Source of the DNA: Syngnathus acus
Lineage: Eukaryota > Chordata > Actinopteri > Syngnathiformes > Syngnathidae
Length of the DNA: 64,000 bases
Assembly (NCBI RefSeq): GCF_901709675.1
Contig: NC_051095.1
Coordinates: 15,079,456-15,143,455 of the forward strand
Direction: 5' to 3'
In this document: positions 1 to 20,767 of the stretch, in pieces
How the letters are laid out: every line of letters starts with the position of its first letter
Position numbering within the stretch: the first letter of the stretch is position 1
The notes under the pieces: generated by a model
The model's input: only the letters and a program-made list of their open reading frames with translations
The model's database searches: none
Told to the model about the DNA's origin: nothing
Program-made: the position numbers and the translations under genes

Positions 1-836
1 AATGTTTATTCAGATACTATTAAATGCACACTGGGAAGGTGCATTGTAAAAATACTCAATATTGATCACAAGTATTTGAGTAAAACCGTGTTAGAAAGCG
101 GTGTAAGTCATTTGAAACAGTAGGTCATTGAATTCTGGATTATTATTTGATTAATTATTAATGAAGTCTTGATTTTCCAACTACACTCTTAAAATATGTA
201 AGCAAAAATAAGCCATTCTGCACAAATGATAGAGAAAGTTGTCAATTCTGACTATGTTCATGCACATGCTTTGACTACTAACCCTAACCCAACAAGCGAG
301 ACTATTGAAAGATTTCAGGCCTTCCGCTTTGCAAAATAAAAAGTTTGTGACCCGCAAAGTTAATAAAATAATGAAAAGAAAAGAAAAAAGCTGAAATATT
401 CCTTTTCTCTATTGCCAAATCCTTCGGTGGTGTTCTCAAGGTTGCTGTTTGCAGTTGTATTATTGATTCGAAGTGGGTAAAGTTATTTTTGATGTTTGGA
501 AATACAAAAATGTTAAGCTTGTTATGAAATCAAGATTTTTAAGCATCGTAACCGGACTCGTCCATACAATATGATACAAATCAAAAGTCATGTGTGGAAG
601 TTGATTTCCCCTTCAATTGTTCTGTTTTTTTGTTCAAAAGAACCAATAAAGTCTCCATTTTCAAACAATCAGATCATTTTGTTAACTTGTCCATGCTTCA
701 GGTTTTATCGGGTTAACTGCGGGAGTACTTAGTACCTTAGTGTAAAGGAGGAAAGGTCGCAGCGACACTACGGCCTTGCTCAAGTCACCTATCTAATTAT
801 TAGGAGGCTAAGTCGACAGATGTATAAGGATCAAAC
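1..836. other. No gene recognised
   Basis: AT-rich sequence downstream of the last visible exon of the minus-strand kinesin-like gene. It is probably intron of that gene, because the exon ending at 837 is followed by a GT donor. I see no convincing coding exon or named repeat. Confidence 0.5.
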
Positions 837-3800
837 CTTAAGTTTAATCCTTTGTGATTCTTCCCTTTTCTTCTCCCACGACTGCTCTTTCACAATCTGT
901 TGAATGGACCACACACTTATGAATTCAATATGTTTGACACATATTTCACTGTTGATGTTATAAATGACCTGCAGGCTTTGGATGAGCTCAGCAAGCCTGT
1001 GGATGTTATACGTCCCATTAGCCGAATCTGACATCATCACATGTCTCAGCCCCATAATATGACCTCGGATCTCTTGCTCCGTTTTCTTTGGACTCCAGCA
1101 AAATTGGGAAGGCCTCGTCACTAAACGCTTCACTCTTTGGGCCAAAGCTAAAGCAGATGGCGTCTCGTCATCCAAATTGCCTGTAATGAGGAAGAGGAAG
1201 ACTCGCGCTCTGAGCAAAGGTTAGATTGGAAGTGGAGAGAGGCAGAGCAAAGCACCTTGAGGTTGGATAAAGTAGATGAGCGCCGTCCTGCTATTTCCTG
1301 TGAGAGCGTCGCTTAGGAGGATGTGCAAGAGTGCATCGGTTTTGGCGGCCTCACGTGGGAGTTGATCCATAACCTTCAGCAGTGGGCTGATGCTGGAGAC
1401 ATGACATGGCATGAAATGCCATAAATGTTTTCAAATTTGAGATGGGATTTAATAACCATTTTATGGACATTTTCAAATGCTGTCACTGCTGGCAACACCT
1501 TGGGCTAGTCGCCAGTCACTCGCAGAACACATAGAACCTAACTTACTAAGTTACGAAATGTGGCGCCAAATTACTTGTTCACGCTGATTGCGGGCATTGT
1601 TGGGCATAAGTGTAAAAAGTGAAGTGGCACGCTTAGGAATGTTTTGCATTTTGGGTGACTATTGATTTTATTTTTAGAAAATGGCATGTCTTGTTTAGTG
1701 TAGTCACATTGTGTATCAGTGCATCTGGATCCAGACAAGATTGGCTCATTTCCATATCTTATTAAACACCAAATTGCAGCTATACTTCTTACTTTGTGGC
1801 AAACATATAAGGATAAATACTATGTAAAAATTGGACATGTTGTCGACAGACCCCATGAGGTCCGTCTCGTTGGCTCCTCCCACCAGACCGAACACCCGCA
1901 GTCTGCTACGACAGAGTTGAAAGGCCACTTCATCGTTTTGGAGTTTCCACTCCACTGCAACTGTGAAAAGCCAACTACATCTGCAGAACACAAAAGTACC
2001 GTAATTTTCGGACTATAAGTCGCACCGGAGTATAAGTCGCACCAGCCATAAAATGCCCAAAAATGTGAAAACAAACATATATAAGTCGCTCCGGAGTATA
2101 AGTCGCATTTTGGGGGGCAATTTATTCGACAAAATCCAACACCAAGAACAGACATGAACGAGCAACAACAGGCTAAACGATACGGTATGCTAACGTGACA
2201 AACACAAACGAGGAGCTGAGAACGGGCCTGACGTAACATTCAGTTATTTAAAAAAAACTATTACATAAATAACACGTTTATAAAAACCATCTGTGTCACT
2301 CCAATTCATTAAATCCATCGATCGTCCTTTGTCAACAATGCCGTTTGCCGCGCCGCAGTTCAAATTATTCCACAAGCCCATACAACGATATATAAACTAT
2401 ATTTTAAATACTAACTATCACATAAACAACAATATTATCAAACCATTTGTGTCACTCCAAATCATTAAATCCATCGATCAAATTTCTCGTCCTTTATGTC
2501 ATCCTGGTGACAGAGGACATGTCCAGAGGATATGGCGCTTTAAAGTGTTAATTACTTTATTTGATTTTTTCTCTCTATTTTTCATGTTTTGAATATGTTC
2601 AAGATAAAGATATCAAAGCATGTGAAGTGATCAACTATACTAAAAATAACATGTGAAGTGGTCAACTATACTTGTAAGTAAGTGATGTGTTAATGATCAA
2701 GTAAAAATTTGTGAAAAAAAACATATATAAGTCGCTCCTGAGTATAAGTCGCCCCCCCCACCCAAACTATGAAAAAAACCGCGACTTATAGTCCGAAAAT
2801 TACGGTAGTTGACTTGAAAAATAATAAGAAAATAAACACAAAACAAATAACTGTGAGTCTTTTAGGTGTTCCATTTATTTCCAAGTTGTGTAACTCCCTG
2901 CCAGATACAGCCTGAGTTTATTTGTCTTACCTTGATGAAATGGATTCTTCTTTGGCCTTTTGTGCTTCCCTGCATGTTTTATAGAGCGAGTAGGCTTCCT
3001 CTGCAGAGCCTACGCACACCTCCGCTAAACCTCTGATAACACTAAGCAAAGACCAAAAGTCAATTTCTCAATGTAATAAAAGCTCAATACATGATTCTGT
3101 GTTAGTACTGGAATTTGGCAACTTTTACTGAGCCAATTAAGGAACATCATTTACACAAAATACTATAAGCAACCATTTATCGGCTAAATTTTGGCAAGGT
3201 GGACATTCTTTGTAGTAAGCAAATGATACGTTAAGAGATCTTTGATCATTTTCCACGGCACTGCTGATGATCACTGTGGCACATTGCCTGGGAATCAGTG
3301 ACACTTACCCTCCGAGGATCGGATGAAGGACAAGTTCTAGAGTTTGTGTGTCAGGGTTCAGGAGGTCCTCTACATTGCCATCCAGGTGAAACTGTGCAAA
3401 AAAAAAAAAAAAACTTGTTGGCAGCGTTCTATCTGTAATACCATCGTGTCACGCAATAAAAACAAACCTGAAGGTAAGACACGGAGACAATCAGCTCCTC
3501 TTTCACATGACTCAATACATTTTTTAACACCTGAGAAAATCACAATGTGGGTAACAAGATGCTGTGACCAAATAGCAGTTTCCCTCCCGTTATTGAGACA
3601 AGGCATATATTTTACATTACAAATATCTTACGACAAGCACACTCAAATAAAAAAATAGTATGTCAATTTACTCCCAATCCTGTCATGTAAAATCTGGGCC
3701 TGTTTAAATTGTTAGAACATGATATACATACATCTCTGTCATTCTGATGGAAAAGCATTTGTTGTGCTACCTATCACTACACGTGCTTACATAGAAAGAT

Positions 3801-5214
3801 ACAAAAAAAAAAGCCATTTACAGTACATAAATGACCATTTTCAGACCAATTATATGAAACTTGTAGTCAAATTTGGTGTGATGGCAACATTCCCTTTAGA
3901 GGGAAGTCAAGGTAATGTTTCAAAACTGTATGAGACCTGTTGAACGATGACATCATCAATCAGAGCGCCGATGTTCTCCATTGACGCGCCCCCTATGAGT
4001 AGTGACCCCTGTAACCTCCACACGTGCAATCAGTGAGTGGCTGTAGGAGCTCACCTGGAAACCCTGTCAGACACATATAATTGTTTGTCGCGAGCCGTGT
4101 GTGTGACTCACACTGAACAGACTTGTGTTACCTGCATGTTTTTCCACAGCTACAGCTTGGTCGAATGACAAGCGCCATAGTTGCTGTTTGGAGAGAAAAC
4201 AGTTGAGGTGGCGCAAGCTCATAAGAGGAAAACATGTGAGATGGTGCCCTTCAGAGTACCTCATCTTTTGAAATGCAGTCCAAACTTTGTCCATCCTTAT
4301 TAACGAGCGTGCATCTGTACCTTTGAGAGGAAGACATTATGCACACAGAAATCTAACTGCACGCATCCATTTTTTATTGTTTGTTCTTATAGCGAGCATT
4401 TGTTATGCTGTGTTGCGTTGACTTTGTTTTGATTAGGTTGAGTTTTGTTTCATCATGTTTTCCCTGTATCGTTCTTCATGTCTTGTCTCGTTTGGTGTTG
4501 TGTCTGCCTGTGCTCATCAGCCCCGTGTCAACCAAACTAGCTCACTCCAGCCACTCACCTTGTCCAGGTGGTGTCACTTGTTTCGACACTTTGTCAGTTC
4601 ATTGTTTTCTGTTGCTGTAGTTGTCAGTCACATTTCCCCCCAAAGTGCCTATACAGTTGTTGTTGTTGTTTTTAAATAGATGCTAATTCGAGATTACTCC
4701 TGTTTCCCAGAACTGGTGGAGCAAGTGGTAATTTTTTTCCACAGTTTAAGAACTTAGGGGGTTAATAATATATTTTTATTATTATTTGTGGACTCACTGG
4801 GGTATTGTTGGCCACCTCATAACCCTAACCCTAGCCTACATCTTTTTGAAATGTGAGATGATAACAACCCCACACAAATATGGAGGTATGGTGAGAACAA
4901 ATATGGAAGAAACAGGTGATGCCCGGTGCTGACTTTTAAACTCAGAACCTTAGAAGTGTAAGGCAGGTGCAAGAATCACTATTTCACCATACTGCAGCAA
5001 ATCTAATGCGCTTCCAATATGGTAGGGTTACATTGTGAGAACAAGCCTTACCTGGTATTGGATTTAGTACAATTCCTACCTTCACTCCTTCACCATTCCT
5101 CATTATCACCTGTAGAAGAAATATAGGTCACTGGAGAGTTAACAGAAAAAAAATCAGCTATTTTTCAACAAAAGAATGAGTACTCACAGGGTCTTTTATA
5201 CTCATGGAGGCCAT
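837..5214 (-). CDS. Divergent kinesin-motor-like protein, 5' part (partial)
   Basis: A multi-exon minus-strand gene, read from exons with AG/GT borders: 5188..5214 (start, MASMSIKDP), 5052..5109, 4132..4183, 3937..4008, 3309..3391, 2931..3032, 1256..1392, 969..1180 and 837..896. The exon chain from 3391 down to 837 is phase-consistent. The kinesin resemblance rests on three pieces: an FDxV-like segment (LSFDQAV), a segment SISPLLKVMDQL followed by LLHILLSDALTGNSRTALIY that matches the kinesin motor helix around LLxDSLGGNSxT, and a final coiled-coil-like stretch (SWEKKREESQRIKLK). I find no P-loop GxTGSGKT and no DLAGSE switch II motif, so the motor would be inactive or the likeness only partial. 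One exon appears to be missing between 5052 and 4183, because the phase does not match, and the junction of 4132 with 4008 is one base off. The gene continues beyond the left edge. The exact family member is not recognised. The start lies about 490 bp downstream of the cd74 poly(A) signal. Confidence 0.5.
1997..2807. mobile_element. MITE-like element with long terminal inverted repeats, about 811 bp
   Basis: The ends are inverted copies: TACCGTAATTTTCGGAC at 1997 and its reverse complement ending at 2807. Subterminally the motif TATAAGTCGC recurs several times in both arms. The flanks suggest at most a TA duplication. The interior is non-coding and carries two diverged direct copies of about 85 bp (near 2250-2335 and 2412-2495, both with GTGTCACTCCAA) and a short tandem near 2620-2670. 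It lies inside an intron of the kinesin-like gene, between exons 1392 and 2931. A 160-bp relative in opposite orientation is at 49541..49700. It is a non-autonomous DNA transposon and its superfamily is not certain. Confidence 0.85.
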
Positions 5215-5701
5215 GTTCCGCTTATGTTTGCAGCTTCGCTTGCAGATATGGATTATATTACACTCTGCTAAATTATTAAGGGCACAGAATCTACTTTCAC
5301 TCAAGGTGTACAGTTACTAAGAGTTGAATTTAATATAAGACTAGGGTACAGTCAGTTCAGCCATCATGGGTAAAGTGTACAGTAATTTGCTTTAAATAAT
5401 TGGAAAAGGCGGTGGTAAAAGTAGAGGACAATTCTGCTTGTACATCATTTCTGCCTCGTTTCAAAACTACAATGTAGTTGGTTTATCTCTAGCTAACTGT
5501 CAATGACATGGCTTAAAGAAATAAAAAGTGGCAACTAAAATGGGTTCATTTCACACCCCAGGTCAGTCTTACATTAACAGTGTCAGTGCAGGCTATTTAA
5601 AGAGACCACTGTACAAAAGGTGAAGTGCTGTACAATAGATGTAATAACATTTGTAGGCTAACAAATTAAATAAACAACTTGCATTTCAAAATGTTAAATT
5701 C
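5215..5701. other. Short intergenic spacer between cd74 3' end and kinesin-like gene start
   Basis: This stretch must hold the promoter and 5'UTR of the minus-strand kinesin-like gene. I see no clear TATA box or CpG cluster and no coding exon. Confidence 0.4.
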
Positions 5702-5707
5702 TTTATT
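5702..5707 (-). terminator. Poly(A) signal of cd74
   Basis: A canonical AATAAA lies on the minus strand (TTTATT on plus), about 815 bp downstream of the cd74 stop codon. It is the best candidate for the end of the 3'UTR. Confidence 0.55.
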
Positions 5708-6521
5708 GACTTTAGTGTTGGCATTCACATTGATGAAGACTTTTGTATTTTAGAATATTTAACCAACCAGAAATGTTTTTTCTTTGCATTGAGTCCTGGC
5801 CAAGAGGTAGCATAGTTCAGCAAAGAAACAAAGATGTAGCTATTTCCACACGTCGTATTTTTAAGAATTTCAATTCAGCCATCATTGAAAACATGTCACT
5901 CTAGGTGACGAAAAGTTACAAACATGGACTGAAAATTGCTCCTTCTTTTATGTTGAGCAAAGATGTCATTATTTACAGCGTGGAAAGATTGCTGAGCACT
6001 TAGACAATTAGTTACGTATCTGCTCCCAGCACTATTCAGGCTTATAAATGTACAACAAAACACGTGACTTTAGTGTTAACGTGATCCGCAAATAGTATCT
6101 GTCTGGCTTGAAGGATTTGTCTGCTTTGCTGAGTTGGCGATATGATTTCAGGAAGAGGGTTGATTAAAATTCTGACTACAAAGTGCAAATTCTTGAAATG
6201 TTTTGAGTAAATTCAGTAGTTGTAGCATGTGCTCAGCAAGCTCCATGTCCGTCCCAATGAAAGAGGAACATTAGTCCTTTGTTTAACCGGAGAGTTTTGT
6301 CACCTTATGTGGTGAAAGTGGAGGGGAGAAATTGTTGTCCTAATGAAACCAACCATGGGGGACATGAGATGAAAATGGCGTGGAGGACCCCAAAAAGCCA
6401 AAATGCGTAACAAGCAATTACATATGTATTCCCACTACAGCAGTAAGCTAGTTTCATTACAGTATATGAAGTGATGTGTCAGATGAAGATGAAGAAATAA
6501 GCAGCTCTTGCCTTCCCTTCT
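5708..6521 (-). other. Probable cd74 3'UTR
   Basis: Non-coding sequence between the cd74 stop codon (6522..6524) and the AATAAA at 5702..5707. No exon or repeat is recognised. Other polyadenylation sites cannot be excluded. Confidence 0.5.
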
Positions 6522-8599
6522 TCAACCTGTAAAAGGGGGGAAGAAAACATTATACAGACTATATTAAAATATTATATTGAAAAGTAACAATGTAGTAAAC
6601 GTGTTGATTACACTATACAAGATCTTCAATAATGGGATAATCATCATCACTAGCCAAAGTGAGCAGGATAAAAAAGATCAATTTCAACTGATTGCATTTC
6701 TCACATTGATTTACGAGTCCTAAAATAATCATCTGCAGTACCTGTCTCGCATTTGGGGTGGCCTTTTGTGTAGGTGCCCGCGATGGCGGCACCACTGTCA
6801 ACATCCACGCACCAGCAAACGCCAATGACGTGCCAGCACTGAATGGCTTCATAGCGACCCTTCAAGTCACACACAGGACGGAACGAATCCAGTTGGCTGC
6901 TTTTAACCTCTGCGCGCATTTGACATTTGGTCTTTGTGGAGGATCCTAAATGGAAGATAAAAAAACAACAACAATGCTAAAATATAAGTTTTGTCTGTTG
7001 AGTCTAATGCAGACAGGGCATGTTGATGTAGGACTGTGTCCAGTTCACACTGATTGAGGACTTTTGGCCTTTGCTCGCTATTCTTGAAGACATTCGACTG
7101 CTAAATCCTCACATGCTGGAGTGAAGATTCTTTGCGGAGAAGAAGTTGGAGTAGTGTTGCTCACCTGTAGGAGTTGGAGGCTTCTGTTGGGACATGTGGA
7201 AGATGATCCAGTTGCGCAACCAAGATTCAAAGCTCTACAAAAAGAAGTGAATAACTATTTGTGCACGTTTTGCGGTCTATTTTTGAACACGGCTGATTCA
7301 CCTTCCAGTTACTCTGATTCAGCTGTTTCTTCAGGCTCTTCAGGTTACCCAGCACAGTGTCATTGAATTTGGGCATCTCAAAGTACTCCTAAAATGATTA
7401 CCTCATTTTCTTAGTTAAAATTAGAACGTGGGGGTGGATGGATTCAATCCTGAGTACAAATTACCTCATGAGACCAAGCATCTCATCCACGCAATGGATT
7501 CCATCTTCTTCTCTTCCTGCTGGAAAGACAGGAAGGATTGTTCTAACATTAGTCATTTCAATAATACTGTAGGTTACAACATAATACGCCTCAATTTCTG
7601 AGCTTTTATTCCTTTCTATTATATTGGATTTCAGAGAGGGAGGGGTAGACCTTACTTTCACAGGTTGCCTTGGTCGCCACTGAGTCTAGATCTGCAAATG
7701 CCTGCATCTGTGGGAAGGGGTTCATTGGCTGGCGCAACTTGAATGGGGCAACTGTCGGGACAAGTTAGAAACTGAGCGCAACTTGAAGCGGGAAACTGTC
7801 GGCACAAGTTAGAAACTGATATTTTGACCTAAGAATGTTGTTGCAATCAAATCCAGTGAATTAATTAGAGTTGGGGAAAGTAAGTCAATTGGATCTAGAT
7901 TTACGTATATGTCTCGATTTCCATGTACAAATTCTTTTACAAAAGTGATAAATAAAAAGCTTGAAGCATGCACGGCTTCCCCCCCGCCCCAGCCATCTGC
8001 CGAATTGCGAAAAAGTACCAGTACAAAAAACGAGTGGTATCAATTCAGGTTTGTTGTTGAGGTAGACCATGCAAACCACATAAATCTGATTCCCAACCGG
8101 TGTGCTATTTTTGGCCAACTCATTTTAAGTTATTTCTCTGCTACAAATGATTTATAAATCATTTATCTACTTAGGCTTCCTCCCACATTCCACAAACATG
8201 CTAAATTATCCATCGATGTGAATGTTTGTTTGTCTATATGTGCCCTGCAATGTGCTTCCATATTTGACCTTGAGCTGCATGTAGCTGCCTGCTGAGCCCG
8301 TCAAAGTCCTTCTGCAGCGTATGGATCTGCTGCTTTTGGCCAAACACCATGATGGCCACAAACACCTGGCTGGCCACCAACAGACATGCCAGTATCGTCA
8401 GACTTGCCACCTTCAGGGCGTAGCCAGTGGAGCGCCTGAGAGGGGGCGAAGGAGATTTCATCTTTATGGAGTAGAAATGGGCTTTATGGAGGAGAAATGG
8501 AACAGGTACCAGTACTCACCCTCTGTATCTTGCCCCACCAACCAGCGGTTCAGCACTGCCTGTCCTTTGCATCGGAGTGTTTTCACCAGTCTTCTCCAT
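6522..8599 (-). CDS. cd74: MHC class II invariant chain (Ii, CD74), thyroglobulin-domain form
   Basis: CD74 chaperones MHC class II alpha/beta dimers in the ER, blocks the peptide groove and targets the complex to endosomes. Exons: 8520..8599 (MEKTGENTPMQR, cytosolic tail), 8269..8435, 7656..7751, 7465..7519, 7302..7388, 7165..7234, 6742..6945 and 6522..6526. Exon 2 carries the single type II membrane segment (VASLTILACLLVASQVFVA) followed by the family signature MVFGQKQQIHTLQK. Exon 3 (KLRQPMNPFPQMQAF) corresponds to the CLIP region. Exons 5-6 (LGNLKSLKKQLNQSNWK, then SFESWLRNWIIFHMSQ) form the trimerisation domain. Exon 7 is a thyroglobulin type-1 domain with the CWCVD core. The predicted protein is about 254 residues and ends just after that domain. 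The phase does not match between exon 4 (ends phase 2) and exon 5 (starts phase 0), so there is a one-base problem in or near exon 4. The exon 4 acceptor is a CAGCAG tandem (NAGNAG). The start ATG at 8599 gives a family-like tail. Confidence 0.93.
7732..7819. repeat. 44-bp tandem duplication across the cd74 exon 3 acceptor
   Basis: Two direct copies, 7732..7775 and 7776..7819, differ at only a few bases. Each contains the start of cd74 exon 3 and its upstream polypyrimidine-AG acceptor, read on the minus strand. The proximal copy must be used to keep frame. The distal acceptor would add 44 nt and shift the frame. Confidence 0.9.
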
Positions 8600-8639
8600 T
8601 TGGCTTTGTTTCGCTGCAAGTTTCTTCCTGTTGCACTAC

Positions 8640-8815
8640 TGCACCCACAATGCGTCAACAATAAAGCTTTCCTGTAAAAATACCTCCCATGATAAGGAAT
8701 AGAGGCAGACAGGTCGATATGGGGCAAAAAAAAAATGAAGTAGGCGGCCTTAGTAATAGCGAAGCTGTGATTGGTCTTGTTGGTAGAGGCTGGAAATCCC
8801 CAAAGTTTACTAGCC
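8640..8815 (-). promoter_or_regulatory. Candidate cd74 promoter
   Basis: Just upstream of the cd74 start, the coding (minus) strand carries GGGGATTTCC at 8792..8801, a perfect NF-kB consensus. A CCAAT core (ATTGG on plus at 8770..8774) could act as a Y box. An X-box-like CTAGTAAAC lies at 8805..8813. The X-Y spacing of about 30 bp resembles class II-type promoters, but the CCAAT orientation is reversed relative to the usual Y box and the X match is weak. The transcription start is not determined. Confidence 0.4.
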
Positions 8816-8977
8816 CCTCGATTCATCTCAGCCGAATTTGTTGTAAAATGAATACTAACAGCATATGGATGGAAAAGCACGTTTTAACGACTAGCAAGTT
8901 ATTTGGGACTGTAAGGCCTGCGTTTTTGTGATTACATTAAATGTTGGTTTTATTTCCTCATTTGGAGTTCGGCCAAG

Positions 8978-9100
8978 TTTTTTGGGGGGCTTTCTCATCC
9001 ATCCATTAGTGTTATCCCCATTCTTGGGTGAGCTGGAACCTATCATCAATGACTGGACAAAAGATGAGGTACAATCTGGACTTCTAGCAATCTCTCCCAA
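8978..9100 (+). repeat. Degenerate copy of a common teleost interspersed repeat
   Basis: The order CATCCATCCATTAG, then GTGAGCTGGAACCTATC, then GACTGGACAAAAGATGAGGT and a TGGACTTCTAGCAATC segment matches the widespread fish repeat that reads CCATCCATTTTCT ... GCTGGAGCCTATCCC ... GGCGGGGTACACCCTGGAC. It is recognised from general familiarity with teleost genomes and is heavily mutated. The family was not assigned. Confidence 0.5.
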
Positions 9101-11182
9101 CTATTTCAACCAATTAACTATCTAAATAAAATCTTAAATTAGGTTCAACATCATGACTTAATCTTAATAAAGTAAATCTTGTACTAGTGACACACTCACA
9201 TATAGCACAAACTGATTAAAAAAAAAAAAGTGGTCCAACACCATAATGAACAAAATATGTGTACCTCCTGTGTTATCAGCATTTTATCATGAAATCCACG
9301 ACAAAAAACTAAAAATACGTGTTCCAATAACCACTTTAGGTCCAGATGCTAGATTTCTGAAATCCTACATTAAAACTTTATTTAAAACTTCATATATGCA
9401 CTTCTGCGACATATCTTTATTATCCTGTATACAGTACAATCTTAAAGTTTAGCTGTCAAAAAATGTCTTTTTTTTTTTTTTAACTCATTAGGGGAAGGAA
9501 TGGGATGGCCTTTCTCACCACTTTTTTTCCAGCTCCACGCAATCTAATACTAAAAGTGAATTCCACAGCAATAAGATAGAAGTGAAAGAGTGCAGCAGGG
9601 GGACAGGGGGAAACATCCCTATTGTGAAAAATACAGTGGTGTTTTATTTGCAAATTAAAAGCACCGACAATATTAGTTACACTGTAAAATTATTGACAAC
9701 AATTACAAATCTTTATCATACAGTCCAGGATATTATTAGTACCATCATTGCTGTTATGTGTTATCACGTTAATACTTTTTATGGAGACAACAGTTGGCAG
9801 TGAGAGGACACTGGAGGAAACAATTGCGTTCAATTTCCCTACAGCACTGACGTTGCACACCAATGGAGGGCCAAACACATTCAAATAATTTAGGTCGACC
9901 AAAGGGGAGCCAGCTATGTACATTTACAGTCAAGAAACAGAAACGACTGCTGTGTGCATTTTTTTTTTTTTTTCTTACGTCAGATCCTTGTACAAAACTA
10001 TTGCAGTAAGAGCAGCTTTTTGTTTTCTGTTTTTGACATCTAGTTGCAATGATAACACCTTCAAACCCCAAACAAAACATTTATGTCGGGTGCGGTGCCG
10101 CTGGGCCTATTGTGAGAAGGTTTGCCTTGACAACTTGACACATTTTCCAAGGAGACATCCTTTCACACTCCGTCGCGGACTAATTTATGACATGAAATAG
10201 AAGAAATGAAAAGAAAAGCGTGGGAAACTTTGTTCTTTACACTGAGTCTCTGACAGAGAGTTAGCTTATGATCTTCACAGACTGGACTTGTTAACCAAAT
10301 GCTCGTGTGCTATATCCAGTTAGACGTATGTTGAGTACCGTTTAAATATTGTGCTTTCGACATAAGTCCATCACTCCCCGCTTCGCCCATTCAGTGGTCA
10401 AGTGACGGCACGCAGCAGTTTGACGTCTCTGCATTCGGCCTGAAGAAGGAATCTGTTGTTTCGTTTCGGTACATTCTATAAGTATCACGACTACAGAACA
10501 ATGTCTGAGCAAATCAAAACAAATAAAACAAAAATTAAAAAAAATAAACATTTAAATGGTAATAGTTCATGGAGATTATGTTCCTGGCATTTGTGAATGA
10601 AATTCCAAGATTCTAGCAAGGCCTATCAAAAAAGGCTACAACATGCAGCCAGATATCCAAACGTCCTTATCTTTTCAAAAGGCATTTACAACAAATGTTG
10701 TTTTTGTCCTTCAGCGTAAAGTTCTGTGCTTTACACAGCAGCACGTTGGCGCTGGGTTCCAGAACTGAAACGGTGAAGACTGAACCTGAAACTCAGCCTT
10801 TGCACGCGGCACATTGTTGCTCTTTTCTTTCCAGTTCATGCGTGGGAGAGACGGTTCGACCACGGTGGGAGACGGGGGTGAGCGAGCAAGAGATGGTACC
10901 TCCTCATCATCACGCTTCCTCCTCAGGATTTTGAGGTCCTGATTCATCATACTGAAAGGTTCACGGGAGGCTCAGAGAGACGAGCGCTCCATTTGTGAAT
11001 CCTCCTGCTCACCAGCCCATTTGTGTACTACACTTCATGGACCATCACAGAATGTGTTACACTTTGACTTCCATCATCACTTTATTATCAAGTAACGTTC
11101 TCCTTGAAAGTGCGTGGTGGTGGTGGCGGCGCAGAGGCGTGTCGAGACGTGCTGGACTACTATGGTCTCCCTGGTTGGGCTG
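9101..11182 (-). other. ndst1 3'UTR and cd74/ndst1 spacer
   Basis: Sequence downstream of the ndst1 stop codon. Minus-strand AATAAA signals at 9643..9648 and 9377..9382 could end a 3'UTR of about 1.5-1.8 kb, a length plausible for NDST genes. No other coding exon is recognised; in particular no RPS14 is seen, although human RPS14 lies between CD74 and NDST1. Confidence 0.4.
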
Positions 11183-20713
<9,531 letters not shown>

Positions 20714-20767
20714 CGTCTCTCGCCGCACCGCTCCCCCCGCAGGAGGGTTGAAAACGGTGAGCTGTGA
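20714..20767 (-). other. 5'UTR part of the first coding exon of ndst1
   Basis: A minus-strand AG acceptor with a long polypyrimidine tract (17 T on the minus strand, then CGTGAACAG) precedes position 20767, 54 bases upstream of the ATG at 20713. The exon therefore receives a spliced, non-coding upstream exon, which I place at 54983. Confidence 0.75.

Noticed and set aside
1820-2239. 139-codon minus-strand frame
   Set aside because: Runs through the MITE end repeats (repeated CDLYSGATY from the terminal motif), so not a gene.
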